A stretch of DNA of 6,539 bases. It comes from Candidatus Methanomethylicus sp. GTDB lineage: Archaea > Thermoproteota > Methanomethylicia > Methanomethylicales > Methanomethylicaceae. The stretch lies in the NCBI GenBank assembly GCA_028683025.1, contig JAJRAB010000072.1:1-6539 (forward strand), written 5' to 3'. Position numbers and translations under genes: made by a program. Of this stretch, positions 1 through 5,168 are shown in pieces (position 1 is the stretch's first letter; every line of letters starts with the position of its first letter). The notes under the pieces were generated by a model that was not told the origin of the DNA, ran no database searches, and was given only the letters and a program-made list of their open reading frames with translations.

Positions 1-269
1 GGTTCAATGCAGTTTGAGTTGATGCTCATCCATCTCATGACCTCAGATTCCATGGAGAACGCCTGAAAAGTTTCAAAGCCCGGTGCATCGTAGACCATGA
101 CCGACTTGTGGTCGGGTATCGAGGCCCAGCCTCCTATCATTTTGACCCCATGTTTTTTCATGAGCGCTTCCAGTTTGGCAGTGCATTCAACGTAAATTTT
201 CTTTGATCGCTCATTGTTCATGGGGCAGCTTTCTATCGAGTGCTTTGATGTCAATATGAACATTGGCAT
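1..269 (-). CDS. DUF3303-like small protein, 3' end outside window
   Basis: Partial gene; 89 codons are visible and the frame is still open at the window edge. The start is placed at the ATG at 269-267, giving an N-terminus MPMFILTSKHSIESCPMNNE; a later ATG at 221 would remove the first beta strand. The visible order is a beta strand (residues 2-7), a Cys-Pro turn (15-16), a helix (about 18-40) and a strand pair containing GGWASIPDHKSVMVYDAP. A helix then holds FQAFSMESEVMRWMS. This layout resembles the small DUF3303-type proteins with a ferredoxin-like (dimeric alpha/beta barrel) fold, judged from memory of the family pattern. Function in that group is unknown. A TATA-like box lies about 38 bases upstream, and the gene diverges from the glycosyltransferase on its right. 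The family name is an inference; that it is coding is well supported. Confidence 0.75.
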   Translation of the reverse strand, partial: MPMFILTSKHSIESCPMNNERSKKIYVECTAKLEALMKKHGVKMIGGWASIPDHKSVMVYDAPGFETFQAFSMESEVMRWMSINSNCIE

Positions 270-302
270 CAGGTATACCCCATAATTAATACTGAGTGAG
301 TA

Positions 303-310
303 GGTATAAG
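303..310 (-). promoter_or_regulatory. TATA-like box for the DUF3303-like gene
   Basis: On the minus strand the sequence reads CTTATACC preceded by purine-rich AAACG, which resembles an archaeal BRE plus TATA element. Its centre is about 38 bases before the ATG at 269, predicting a leader of roughly 12 bases. An 8-base palindrome GGTATACC (272-279) sits between box and start. Confidence 0.4.
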
Positions 311-396
311 CGTTTGGTTTGCGGAGATGGATAGAGTTGGGGGGTATTAATGCTGCTGGTTTTGGCTTTTCGAGCTTGCTATCGGTGAGATGAGCC

Positions 397-407
397 TTTT
401 ATTTTAT
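397..407 (+). promoter_or_regulatory. TATA-like box for the glycosyltransferase gene
   Basis: TTTTATTTTAT stands out in the spacer between the divergent genes. With archaeal spacing of about 26 bases, transcription would begin near 428. That is downstream of the GTG at 421 and 8 bases before the ATG at 436, so the box favours the ATG at 436 with a nearly leaderless mRNA. Confidence 0.4.
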
Positions 408-435
408 TGAGAAGGCAAGAGTGTTTGTTATTAAC

Positions 436-1524
436 ATGAAGGGAGAATTGATCGATCCGCCAAGTATCTGTACAAAAACAGTTGGAGTAAAGCATCGATA
501 CCACAAAGAAGTGCCACAAAATATGAAAGATCACCCATTGGTTTCCATAATAACCCCCACCTACAACCATGAGAAATTCATTGGCAGGTGCATTGGGAGC
601 GCCCTTGCCCAGACCTATCCCAGCTGGGAGCAGATCATCGTGGACGACGGATCGACCGATGGCACCTCGGGCATTATTTCAAGTTATGAGCATGGGGATA
701 GGCGCATCCGGCATATCCAGCAGGAGCATCAGGGCATCTGGAGGCTTAGCGAGACCTATAACAAAGCCCTTGGGCTTGCCAAGGGGGAGCTTGTCGCAAT
801 ATTGGAGGGGGACGACTTTTGGCCCTCCTGGAAGCTGGAGAAGCAGGTTTCTGCCTTTGGCGGCGAGGCTGTAGTAATGAGCTTTGGCAAGGCAGGGGTG
901 GTGGATGAGCAGGAAAGGCTGCTATACATTAAGAACGAAAAGTCCAAGTGGCTTTGGAAAAGCCGACAGGAGGAGAAGCTCCGTAGGCTCCTGTTCAACA
1001 ACTACATCCCGGCTTGCACTGTCCTTTGCAAGAGGGAGAAGCTCCTCTCCATAGGCGGATTCAGGCAGATGCGGGATGCTCCGTTCGTAGACTATTCCAC
1101 CTGGTTGGACCTTGGGTTGAGGGGCGAGATCCAGGCTATCGATGAGGTCTTGGGATTCTGGCGGACCCATGGGAAACAGGTCTCAGCATTAATGGATGTC
1201 GGAGTGCTGAACGGACACAGGAGGTGCAGCTTGGATTGCTTCATGAGGTTGCCACCAGAGCTTAAGGGAGGGCTGACCGTCGAGGAGCTGGAGAATAAGT
1301 TCCACCTAGCTGGGATCTCCTACACTTTTCATTCCGGCAGGCTGAAGCTCTTCCGAAGGGAGTGGGCGGCTGCCTGGGAGGATTTTGGCAAGATCCTGAG
1401 GAAGGGGAACCCGACTGCCCAAATAAGGTCGCTGGTGGGCTTGGTCTGTGTGCAGACACATACAAACCTGGAATGGGCTGCACCGCTCATGAGAGAATAT
1501 CCGCTCGAGGCATCGAATTATTAG
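436..1524 (+). CDS. Family 2 glycosyltransferase (GT-A fold)
   Basis: This is a predicted cytosolic or membrane-associated enzyme that transfers a sugar from a nucleotide-sugar donor to a glycan or other acceptor; donor and acceptor cannot be read from the sequence. Counting from ATG 436 (362 residues), the GT2 core begins at VSIITPTYN (36-44), followed by the nucleotide-binding VDDGSTDGT (69-77) and the metal-binding EGDDFW (124-129, the DxD-equivalent). Next come a hydrophobic strand ending in IGGF (about 206-209) and an acidic acceptor-side motif DYSTWLDLGLRG (219-230). The C-terminal ~120 residues are helical, rich in Arg/Trp/Leu, with no convincing membrane span. The start is uncertain: ATG 523 gives a protein beginning just before the conserved core (MKDHPLVSIITP), while GTG 421 is five codons upstream. 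ATG 436 was chosen because of the TATA-like box; no Shine-Dalgarno site is seen at any of these starts. The stop is TAG. The gene is monocistronic and convergent with the small gene on the right. Confidence 0.92.
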   Translation: MKGELIDPPSICTKTVGVKHRYHKEVPQNMKDHPLVSIITPTYNHEKFIGRCIGSALAQTYPSWEQIIVDDGSTDGTSGIISSYEHGDRRIRHIQQEHQGIWRLSETYNKALGLAKGELVAILEGDDFWPSWKLEKQVSAFGGEAVVMSFGKAGVVDEQERLLYIKNEKSKWLWKSRQEEKLRRLLFNNYIPACTVLCKREKLLSIGGFRQMRDAPFVDYSTWLDLGLRGEIQAIDEVLGFWRTHGKQVSALMDVGVLNGHRRCSLDCFMRLPPELKGGLTVEELENKFHLAGISYTFHSGRLKLFRREWAAAWEDFGKILRKGNPTAQIRSLVGLVCVQTHTNLEWAAPLMREYPLEASNY

Positions 1525-1535
1525 GATGAGGCGGA

Positions 1536-1721
1536 TTAGCTACTTGCATCCTCTATAAGTTCCGCGATTATGTTGCTGAAGCCCCTGCACTTGGAACGGG
1601 GGAATCTCTGGCGTAGTAGGGTCAATTTGGACTGAGCGCTCCGCTTCATAGCCGACGCAGTAAAGCGCAGCTGAGTTGAACTGATTGGGTTGCCGCTTTT
1701 TTCATTACGATTTCCTTTCAC
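1536..1721 (-). CDS. Small protein, possible ribbon-helix-helix DNA-binding
   Basis: Not firmly recognised. The frame starts at GTG 1721-1719 (61 residues), preceded six bases upstream by the Shine-Dalgarno-like GGAGAGGTG (1728-1736). An in-frame GTG at 1730 and a TTG at 1751 are alternatives. The N-terminus is polar and basic (MKGNRNEKSGN). Then comes a short strand TQLRFT (16-21), a basic helix (about 22-44) and a second helix FSNIIAELIED (48-58). A strand followed by two helices, with the last helix amphipathic and ending in acidic residues, fits the Arc/CopG ribbon-helix-helix plan, although the first helix is longer than usual. The gene ends 11 bases from the glycosyltransferase stop. 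If real it might regulate a neighbour, but nothing in the sequence proves that. The alternative is a chance open frame. Confidence 0.42.
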   Translation of the reverse strand: MKGNRNEKSGNPISSTQLRFTASAMKRSAQSKLTLLRQRFPRSKCRGFSNIIAELIEDASS

Positions 1722-1727
1722 TTTAGA

Positions 1728-1739
1728 CACCTCTCCTCT
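1728..1739 (-). promoter_or_regulatory. Ribosome binding site deciding the GTG start at 1721
   Basis: The minus strand reads AGAGGAGAGGTG, a close match to the archaeal GGAGGTG anti-16S pattern with one extra base. It lies six bases upstream of the GTG at 1721 and is the main evidence that this short frame is translated. Confidence 0.4.
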
Positions 1740-1751
1740 TTTTTTGGCCAA

Positions 1752-2161
1752 TATGGCACTAACCCGTGAGCCTCAAGTCCGTCTACGGTCAACCAAGGAT
1801 TGGACATGATAGATCACGACTGAATCTCTGATCGGTAAGCAATCCCACATGCTAGCCAAACTAAAAAGGTTTTCGATTGACAATTTCAATATTTCATTAA
1901 AGGGCATTTAGGCAGAGAGTTCAACAACTCATCTTTAAAGCAATGTCCGTACCAAGCAGGCTTGCATAGAAGCGCAATAATATCCAAACGGACTTTATAG
2001 AGCAGTTAAAGCCATGGCAGCTATTGTCGCGTTTGTTCGTCAGCGAAGGTTGGTACAAGTTGACGGGGTTCAGGAAGGGGGAACCATACAAGATTGATGT
2101 ATGGAAAAAAAATGGGAAAAATAATGGAAATTCAGCATTGTTCATTTATTTTTTCTTGATC
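1752..2161. other. AT-rich spacer with only a broken reading frame
   Basis: No gene can be supported in this roughly 400-base stretch. It holds the upstream region of the minus-strand small gene, an interrupted plus-strand frame from about 1943 onward (listed separately) and A-tracts that form T-tracts on the minus strand. No tRNA cloverleaf, terminal inverted repeats or CRISPR-like repeats were found by eye. Confidence 0.5.
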
Positions 2162-2173
2162 TTAATGCCCTAA
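1943..2173 (+). pseudogene. Possible gene relic interrupted by an in-frame TAG
   Basis: From ATG 1943 the frame reads MSVPSRLA, then TAG (1967-1969), then 67 further sense codons to a TAA at 2171-2173. The second part contains a protein-like stretch (DFIEQLKPWQLLSRLFVSEG, then WYKLTGFRKGEPYKIDVWKK) before ending in a low-complexity Asn/Lys and hydrophobic tail. I do not recognise a family. Options are a decayed gene fragment, a UAG-decoded (pyrrolysine) codon if the host has that system, or a chance open frame. It overlaps the 3' end of the LEA-like gene by 12 bases on the other strand, which argues against an intact gene here. Confidence 0.22.
2104..2122 (-). terminator. Oligo-T terminator after the LEA-like gene
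   Basis: On the minus strand two T-tracts (five Ts, then eight Ts) lie 40-58 bases downstream of the stop of the LEA-like gene. Archaeal transcription often ends at such T-tracts without a hairpin. No stem-loop is seen. Confidence 0.4.
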
Positions 2174-2416
2174 GATTGTCCTATCTACATCTTTTTCTTT
2201 TCTTACTGCTTTCTTCTTCAGGTCCTCTTCCAATTTATCTTTGAGGAATTTCTCGGTTTTCACTGTAGCATCTATAGCCCCTGCCTTAGCCTTCTCTCCC
2301 ATGTCCTTTGCCCCTGCCTTAGCCTTCTCTCCCATGTCCTTTGCCCCTGCCTTTGCAATATCGCCCACATCTTTGGCTACAACCTTCAAGTCTTCCTTCA
2401 ATTTTTTGACCGACAT
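2162..2416 (-). CDS. LEA-like protein of 11-residue amphipathic repeats
   Basis: An 84-residue protein rich in Lys, Ala, Asp and Glu with no cysteine, proline, tryptophan or signal peptide, so probably cytosolic. The middle is built from hendecads: AKDVGDIAKAG (14-24), AKDMGEKAKAG (25-35), the identical AKDMGEKAKAG (36-46), then a diverged AIDATVKTEKF (47-57). The flanks LKEDLKVV and LKDKLEEDLKK continue the helical pattern, and a basic tail follows. Eleven-residue helical repeats of this composition characterise group 3 late embryogenesis abundant proteins, which protect other proteins or membranes during drying, freezing or salt stress. That role here is an inference. The start at ATG 2416 is fixed by the AGGTGA ribosome site five bases upstream and a TATA-like box about 50 bases upstream. 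An open plus-strand frame over the same bases is a by-product of the repeats. Confidence 0.82.
   Translation of the reverse strand: MSVKKLKEDLKVVAKDVGDIAKAGAKDMGEKAKAGAKDMGEKAKAGAIDATVKTEKFLKDKLEEDLKKKAVRKEKDVDRTILGH
2278..2376. repeat. 33-bp tandem repeat, two perfect copies and one diverged
   Basis: Bases 2278-2310 and 2311-2343 are identical 33-mers, each encoding one 11-residue unit of the LEA-like protein on the minus strand. Bases 2344-2376 form a third, partly diverged unit with the same phase (identical over its first ten bases). Perfect identity, including silent positions, points to a recent in-frame duplication or slippage event. Confidence 0.9.
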
Positions 2417-2420
2417 AAAA

Positions 2421-2426
2421 TCACCT
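2421..2426 (-). promoter_or_regulatory. Ribosome binding site of the LEA-like gene
   Basis: AGGTGA on the minus strand, four bases of spacer (TTTT) before ATG 2416. It matches the archaeal anti-Shine-Dalgarno complement and fixes the start. Confidence 0.65.
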
Positions 2427-2460
2427 GCTGTTTGGTTTTATGTACTCCTTAGCCATCAGC

Positions 2461-2469
2461 CAATATACG
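2461..2469 (-). promoter_or_regulatory. TATA-like box of the LEA-like gene
   Basis: The minus strand reads GTATATTG, centred about 49 bases before the ATG. Transcription would start near 2439, giving a leader of roughly 23 bases that contains the ribosome site. A second A/T-rich block (ACATAAAAC, minus strand, near 2440) is too close to the start to leave room for the Shine-Dalgarno site. Confidence 0.4.
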
Positions 2470-2600
2470 CTTATCCTAATCAAGGCATAGGTAAATCGTG
2501 AACGGAAAGCCACCCAACAAAATGAGTAGCGCAAATTTTTTGTACTATGAAGAGAAGAGAGTGGATGCGCAGGTAATTTACAACTGGTAGGCACATCCAA

Positions 2601-3746
2601 ATGCAGATCAAGGCACAAGCCATTTCAGACGTTGAAGGACTGAGGCAGATAGAGCCCCTATGGGATGCTTTTATCTGCGAGATGGGCGGTTGCCCATTCC
2701 TCCTAGGCGGTTTTGCCAGCCAATTCCTTAAACCAAATTCTGGCTTTATTCCCTACATCCTGGTGTTCTCCATCGGCAGGAAGATAGTCGGGATTGTACC
2801 GCTCAAGATTTGGGAGGGGCTCTTCTACAGGAAGGGGCTCATCCTGACCCACCCCTGGTTCCGATCGGATTTTGTCATCGATCCAGTTCAAAGGGATACG
2901 GTCCTGAAGGAGACCTTCTCCATCCTCTTCAGGAAGAGGGGGATCCACTTCGTCGAGCTGCGCGTTCCATCCGAATCCCGGGATCTAACCGTCATGAAGA
3001 AGATCTGCGAGGAGTTGGGCATCTCCTCCTTCACCTGGCTGAGCATGGGCCGAGCGATCATCTCTGTAGAGGGGACATGGGCGCAGTTCGAGAAACCCCG
3101 GCGGAGCATGAGGCGCGATGTTGAGAGGACCGGGCGGCGTATGATGGAGAAGGGTCCATTGGAGATCAAGTGGTACGGAAGCAGGGACGACAGGCAGGAA
3201 GCCCTCGACAAGATCCTATTGGTGGAGAAGTCCAGCTGGAAGTACGTCGGCCAACCCCCAGAGAGGTTCGAGTTGGATCCATCCATACTTCACGTGTTGG
3301 ACGGCTGCGCCGAGGTTTCCCAGAGGTTCCCCTCATTCGACTGGGGGGCGGCGATTCTGGAGCACAGAGGAAAGCCCATAGCCCACAGCCTTTTCCTAGA
3401 GCATGGAGGACACGCTTATATCTGCAAGACTTCATTCAGCGATTCCCATCGGAGGCACAGCCCGGGCTTCTATATCAATTATGCGGTGGTGCGGGAGCTA
3501 TGGCACAGGCCTGGCGTGAAAGTGATCGACTTCATGGGAGACCTCCCCTACGCCCGCAGGTTTGCGTCCGAGGTAGTCCCCGTCAACAAGATTGTCCTGT
3601 CGCGGAACAACCTGGGGCTCTTCTTCATGGCAACTAATTTCCTGCATGAAGTTATTACTCACCCAACGCCCAAGTTCATGGAAATGACCATAACCTACCT
3701 GGCATCCATCCTGAAGGCGAGGATAGCCCGCGGGGCGAAGGGCTGA
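2601..3746 (+). CDS. GNAT acetyltransferase, FemAB/CelD-like (PF13480 type)
   Basis: A 381-residue protein with the layout of the Acetyltransf_6 (BioF2-like/CelD) group, tandem-GNAT enzymes related to FemAB that acylate or aminoacylate cell-surface or polysaccharide precursors. The N-terminal half (about 1-150) has alternating strands and helices (IPYILVFSIGRKIVGIVPLK, 50-69). A basic stretch FEKPRRSMRRDVERTGRRM (163-181) matches the arginine-rich helix typical of the family. Further hallmarks are VEKSSWK (208-214) and the substrate-handling strand pair AAILEHRGKPIAHSLFLEHG (250-269). A helix with SPGFYINYAVVRELW (287-301) precedes the conserved GNAT ending IDFMGDLPYARRFASE (309-324). No signal peptide is seen; the C-terminus has an amphipathic hydrophobic helix. 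ATG 2601 is the first methionine; the next is at residue 28 and would remove a core strand. No Shine-Dalgarno site is present, and an AT-rich block TAATTTAC about 23 bases upstream suggests a nearly leaderless mRNA. The exact substrate is unknown. Confidence 0.85.
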   Translation: MQIKAQAISDVEGLRQIEPLWDAFICEMGGCPFLLGGFASQFLKPNSGFIPYILVFSIGRKIVGIVPLKIWEGLFYRKGLILTHPWFRSDFVIDPVQRDTVLKETFSILFRKRGIHFVELRVPSESRDLTVMKKICEELGISSFTWLSMGRAIISVEGTWAQFEKPRRSMRRDVERTGRRMMEKGPLEIKWYGSRDDRQEALDKILLVEKSSWKYVGQPPERFELDPSILHVLDGCAEVSQRFPSFDWGAAILEHRGKPIAHSLFLEHGGHAYICKTSFSDSHRRHSPGFYINYAVVRELWHRPGVKVIDFMGDLPYARRFASEVVPVNKIVLSRNNLGLFFMATNFLHEVITHPTPKFMEMTITYLASILKARIARGAKG

Positions 3747-4106
3747 CCAAGCATAGGATCGGCAGGCGTGGCTATAAGGGCTATTCTGTGTAGCGTTTTG
3801 CTAAAAATTGAGTGATCTGTAAAATCCGATTCTTAACGTGCTCCTGTTATGAGTCAATTTGAAGGTTATGGACTGGGCTCTACGTCTTTTTGTCATGGTA
3901 GCATTGCGATGGAAAATCATTCCAATAGTCAGGTAATCTAGGTGATGTATGGGATTAATTGGCATAATACAGAATTTGAATTTTCTTTTTGCAATGACTT
4001 AAATGATGGTAATTTGGGAAGACCACTCAAGATATAAGCTTCCCACTCTTTTATAGAGACAATTTGCAGGCGCGAAGATTGGAATCGTAATTAATCCCTA
4101 AATTGG

Positions 4107-4118
4107 TTTCAATTGAAA
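4107..4118. promoter_or_regulatory. Perfect 12-bp palindrome, possible operator
   Basis: TTTCAATTGAAA reads the same on both strands and lies 60 bases before the zinc-ribbon-like gene, downstream of TATA-like blocks near 4030 and 4053. Its size would suit a dimeric regulator, but short AT-rich palindromes also arise by chance. Confidence 0.2.
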
Positions 4119-4163
4119 TGCCTTTTTGAAAAATCGAAGATCTTTGGATTGAGCCAGTAAAAA

Positions 4164-4169
4164 AAGGAG
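4164..4169 (+). promoter_or_regulatory. Ribosome binding site of the zinc-ribbon-like gene
   Basis: AAGGAG after a run of A, eight bases before ATG 4178. It is a good Shine-Dalgarno match and the main reason to prefer the 4178 frame over the overlapping longer frame. Confidence 0.5.
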
Positions 4170-4177
4170 CCTTTTAA

Positions 4178-4408
4178 ATGTTATTTTTTTGCGTAAAATG
4201 CGGAATTGATACTGAACAAAAATATTTAGGCATGGCCGTTAATCCCCTCCGAATCGTTACTCGCTGCAATGGTTGTAGGCAAACTAACTTCGCCGACTCT
4301 TGGAAAATCTATAATGAAAATCGGAGAATCAGGCAAAATGCAGTCAAAGCCCATACGTCCACCCATCGAAGCGAGGGTCCAGAGGCCGCAGTCATTAATA
4401 AGGGATGA
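4178..4408 (+). CDS. Small zinc-ribbon-like protein
   Basis: A 76-residue protein with two cysteine pairs: CVKCG (5-9) near the N-terminus and CNGC (30-33). The 20-residue gap between them contains a short hydrophobic stretch (NPLRIV). Two CxxC knuckles at this spacing fit a four-cysteine zinc ribbon, a fold used for nucleic-acid or protein contact; the specific role is unknown. The rest (34-76) is polar, basic and probably disordered (KIYNENRRIRQN). Translation is supported by an AAGGAG site eight bases upstream. A different plus-strand frame (4269-4694) overlaps its second half, so the C-terminal part might be altered by a frameshift or the two frames may compete. I cannot name the family. 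Confidence 0.58.
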   Translation: MLFFCVKCGIDTEQKYLGMAVNPLRIVTRCNGCRQTNFADSWKIYNENRRIRQNAVKAHTSTHRSEGPEAAVINKG

Positions 4409-4694
4409 CGCAGATGCCCAAAATATGCATGGGAAGAGGGACCTAGCTAGGGACCTTGGAGTCGAACAGTCGGTAACCGAACTTCTGATAATCGGTAGCA
4501 TGGCCACCCCATTCTTTATGCGGGTATTGCTCACTGTGAAAGGCAGAGGTGAGGAAGAGGGAAATTTACAACCTAATGGGCATGTGTGGTTTAAATTGAC
4601 CCCTCCAGCCCAACCAGGACGGGAGGTCATCGGATCAGCACTCCCTTTATTTCAAGTAAATGAAAGATTTTGCCGACGATGGGCTAACATGTGA
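4269..4694 (+). CDS. Unrecognised protein, overlapping frame
   Basis: An open frame of 141 codons in a different phase from the zinc-ribbon gene, overlapping it by up to 140 bases. Possible starts are ATG 4269, 4314, 4338 and 4428; none has a ribosome site. The first third is polar and Pro/Arg-rich and may be only a shadow. After the zinc-ribbon stop the composition looks more protein-like: GKRDLARDLGVEQSVTELLI, then GSMATPFFMRVLLTVKGRG, a Glu/Gly loop, and HVWFKLTPPAQPG. Codons there lean towards G at position 1, as in coding DNA. The minus strand is also open over much of this region but gives a Ser/Pro-rich, implausible protein. It may be a real gene starting near 4428, the C-terminal half of a frameshifted larger gene, or chance. 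No domain is recognised. Confidence 0.3.
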   Translation: MVVGKLTSPTLGKSIMKIGESGKMQSKPIRPPIEARVQRPQSLIRDDADAQNMHGKRDLARDLGVEQSVTELLIIGSMATPFFMRVLLTVKGRGEEEGNLQPNGHVWFKLTPPAQPGREVIGSALPLFQVNERFCRRWANM

Positions 4695-4774
4695 CGCCTC
4701 GATTACTGCACTAAATCACTGGTGGGAAGGCAAACGGGCGTGCATTTATCACATGTGGAGCATATCTCATACAA

Positions 4775-4786
4775 TTTTATTAAAAG
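4775..4786 (+). promoter_or_regulatory. TATA-like box of the small basic protein gene
   Basis: TTTTATTAAAAG is centred about 42 bases before ATG 4822. Transcription would start near 4806, leaving a short leader that just contains the GGGAGGGTGG ribosome site (4808-4817). Together they mark 4822 as the start rather than the upstream in-frame ATG at 4660. Confidence 0.5.
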
Positions 4787-4821
4787 CAGGGGAGGAGTTG
4801 AGCATCAGGGAGGGTGGAATT

Positions 4822-4944
4822 ATGGGCATAGGAAAGAAGCAGAAAGCGCTGGATCATAAACAGCATTTGAAATCACAGAGAGAGAAAGAACAAAAAAGGA
4901 AAGAGAAACGGAGCGTTGGGCTCCCCCCAAAGGGCAAAAAATAG
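4822..4944 (+). CDS. Tiny, strongly basic protein of unknown function
   Basis: A 40-residue protein with 12 Lys and 3 Arg against 4 acidic residues. Residues 5-30 form a highly charged, probably helical segment (KKQKALDHKQHLKSQREKEQ), followed by a turn and the C-terminal tail SVGLPPKGKK. Such composition suits binding of RNA, DNA or the ribosome, but no family is recognised and this role is an inference. The start is supported by a Shine-Dalgarno-like GGGAGGGTGG (4808-4817) and a TATA-like box at the expected distance. A seven-T tract at 5008-5014 could end the transcript. The frame is open upstream to an ATG at 4660, but that extension (with Trp/His/Cys-rich sequence) lacks signals. The gene is therefore likely a single small transcription unit. 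Confidence 0.55.
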   Translation: MGIGKKQKALDHKQHLKSQREKEQKRKEKRSVGLPPKGKK

Positions 4945-5168
4945 TGGGCGGGAATGCCATATACACCTGCCAGCATAAGCAAAGGGAACGGAATGCTTTG
5001 CACAATATTTTTTTAACTGCCGGAGACCAGCTTCTTCGCAGGCGCTTCTGCTCTGCTCAGATTAACCCATTGGGGCGGTCCCTGTTTTTGTCTCCGATGA
5101 GCAAAGATAGAGAAAAAGGGAGGGGGATGGGGTCGGATAAGCGATCCCAGCCATTTGATCCTTTCCGC
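4945..5168. other. Spacer between convergent genes
   Basis: No supported gene. A GTG-initiated frame overlapping the preceding stop runs to 5186, but its predicted protein has no recognisable features and runs into the 3' end of the opposite-strand gene. The stretch contains the T-tract at 5008-5014. Confidence 0.45.
5008..5014 (+). terminator. Oligo-T tract, possible terminator of the basic protein gene
   Basis: Seven consecutive Ts on the plus strand, 63 bases after the stop of the 40-residue protein gene, without an evident hairpin. This is the usual look of archaeal intrinsic termination. Confidence 0.35.

Larger units (their letters stand above)
3747..4177. other. Intergenic spacer without supported genes
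   Basis: This 430-base AT-rich stretch has no frame long enough or protein-like enough to call. It contains TATA-like blocks (AGATATAAGC near 4028-4037 and CTTTTATAGAG near 4048-4058), a 12-base palindrome at 4107-4118, and the ribosome site of the next gene at its end. A frame of about 30 codons starting with ATG at 3849 is not supported by any ribosome site. Confidence 0.5.

Noticed and set aside
1771..1850. Possible tRNA or structured RNA
   Set aside because: No T-arm consensus or cloverleaf pairing could be drawn by eye.
1921..2145. 74-codon minus-strand frame rich in Phe
   Set aside because: Phe-rich stretches come from A-tracts on the plus strand that look like a terminator; no start signals.
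2241..2501. 86-codon plus-strand frame over the LEA-like gene
   Set aside because: Its repetitive Ala/Pro/Phe/Ser protein is the antisense reading of the 33-bp repeats; the minus frame has the ribosome site and sensible composition.
2703..3435. Several minus-strand and alternative plus frames within the acetyltransferase gene
   Set aside because: They lie inside a well-recognised GNAT gene and give low-complexity Arg/Pro/Ser-rich proteins.
4226..4630. 134-codon minus-strand frame opposite the zinc-ribbon region
   Set aside because: Ser/Pro-rich composition, no ribosome site and no recognisable motifs; best explained as antisense of the plus frames.
4660..4821. N-terminal extension of the 40-residue protein from ATG 4660
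   Set aside because: No ribosome site, and the TATA-like box at 4775-4786 with the site at 4808-4817 places the start at 4822.
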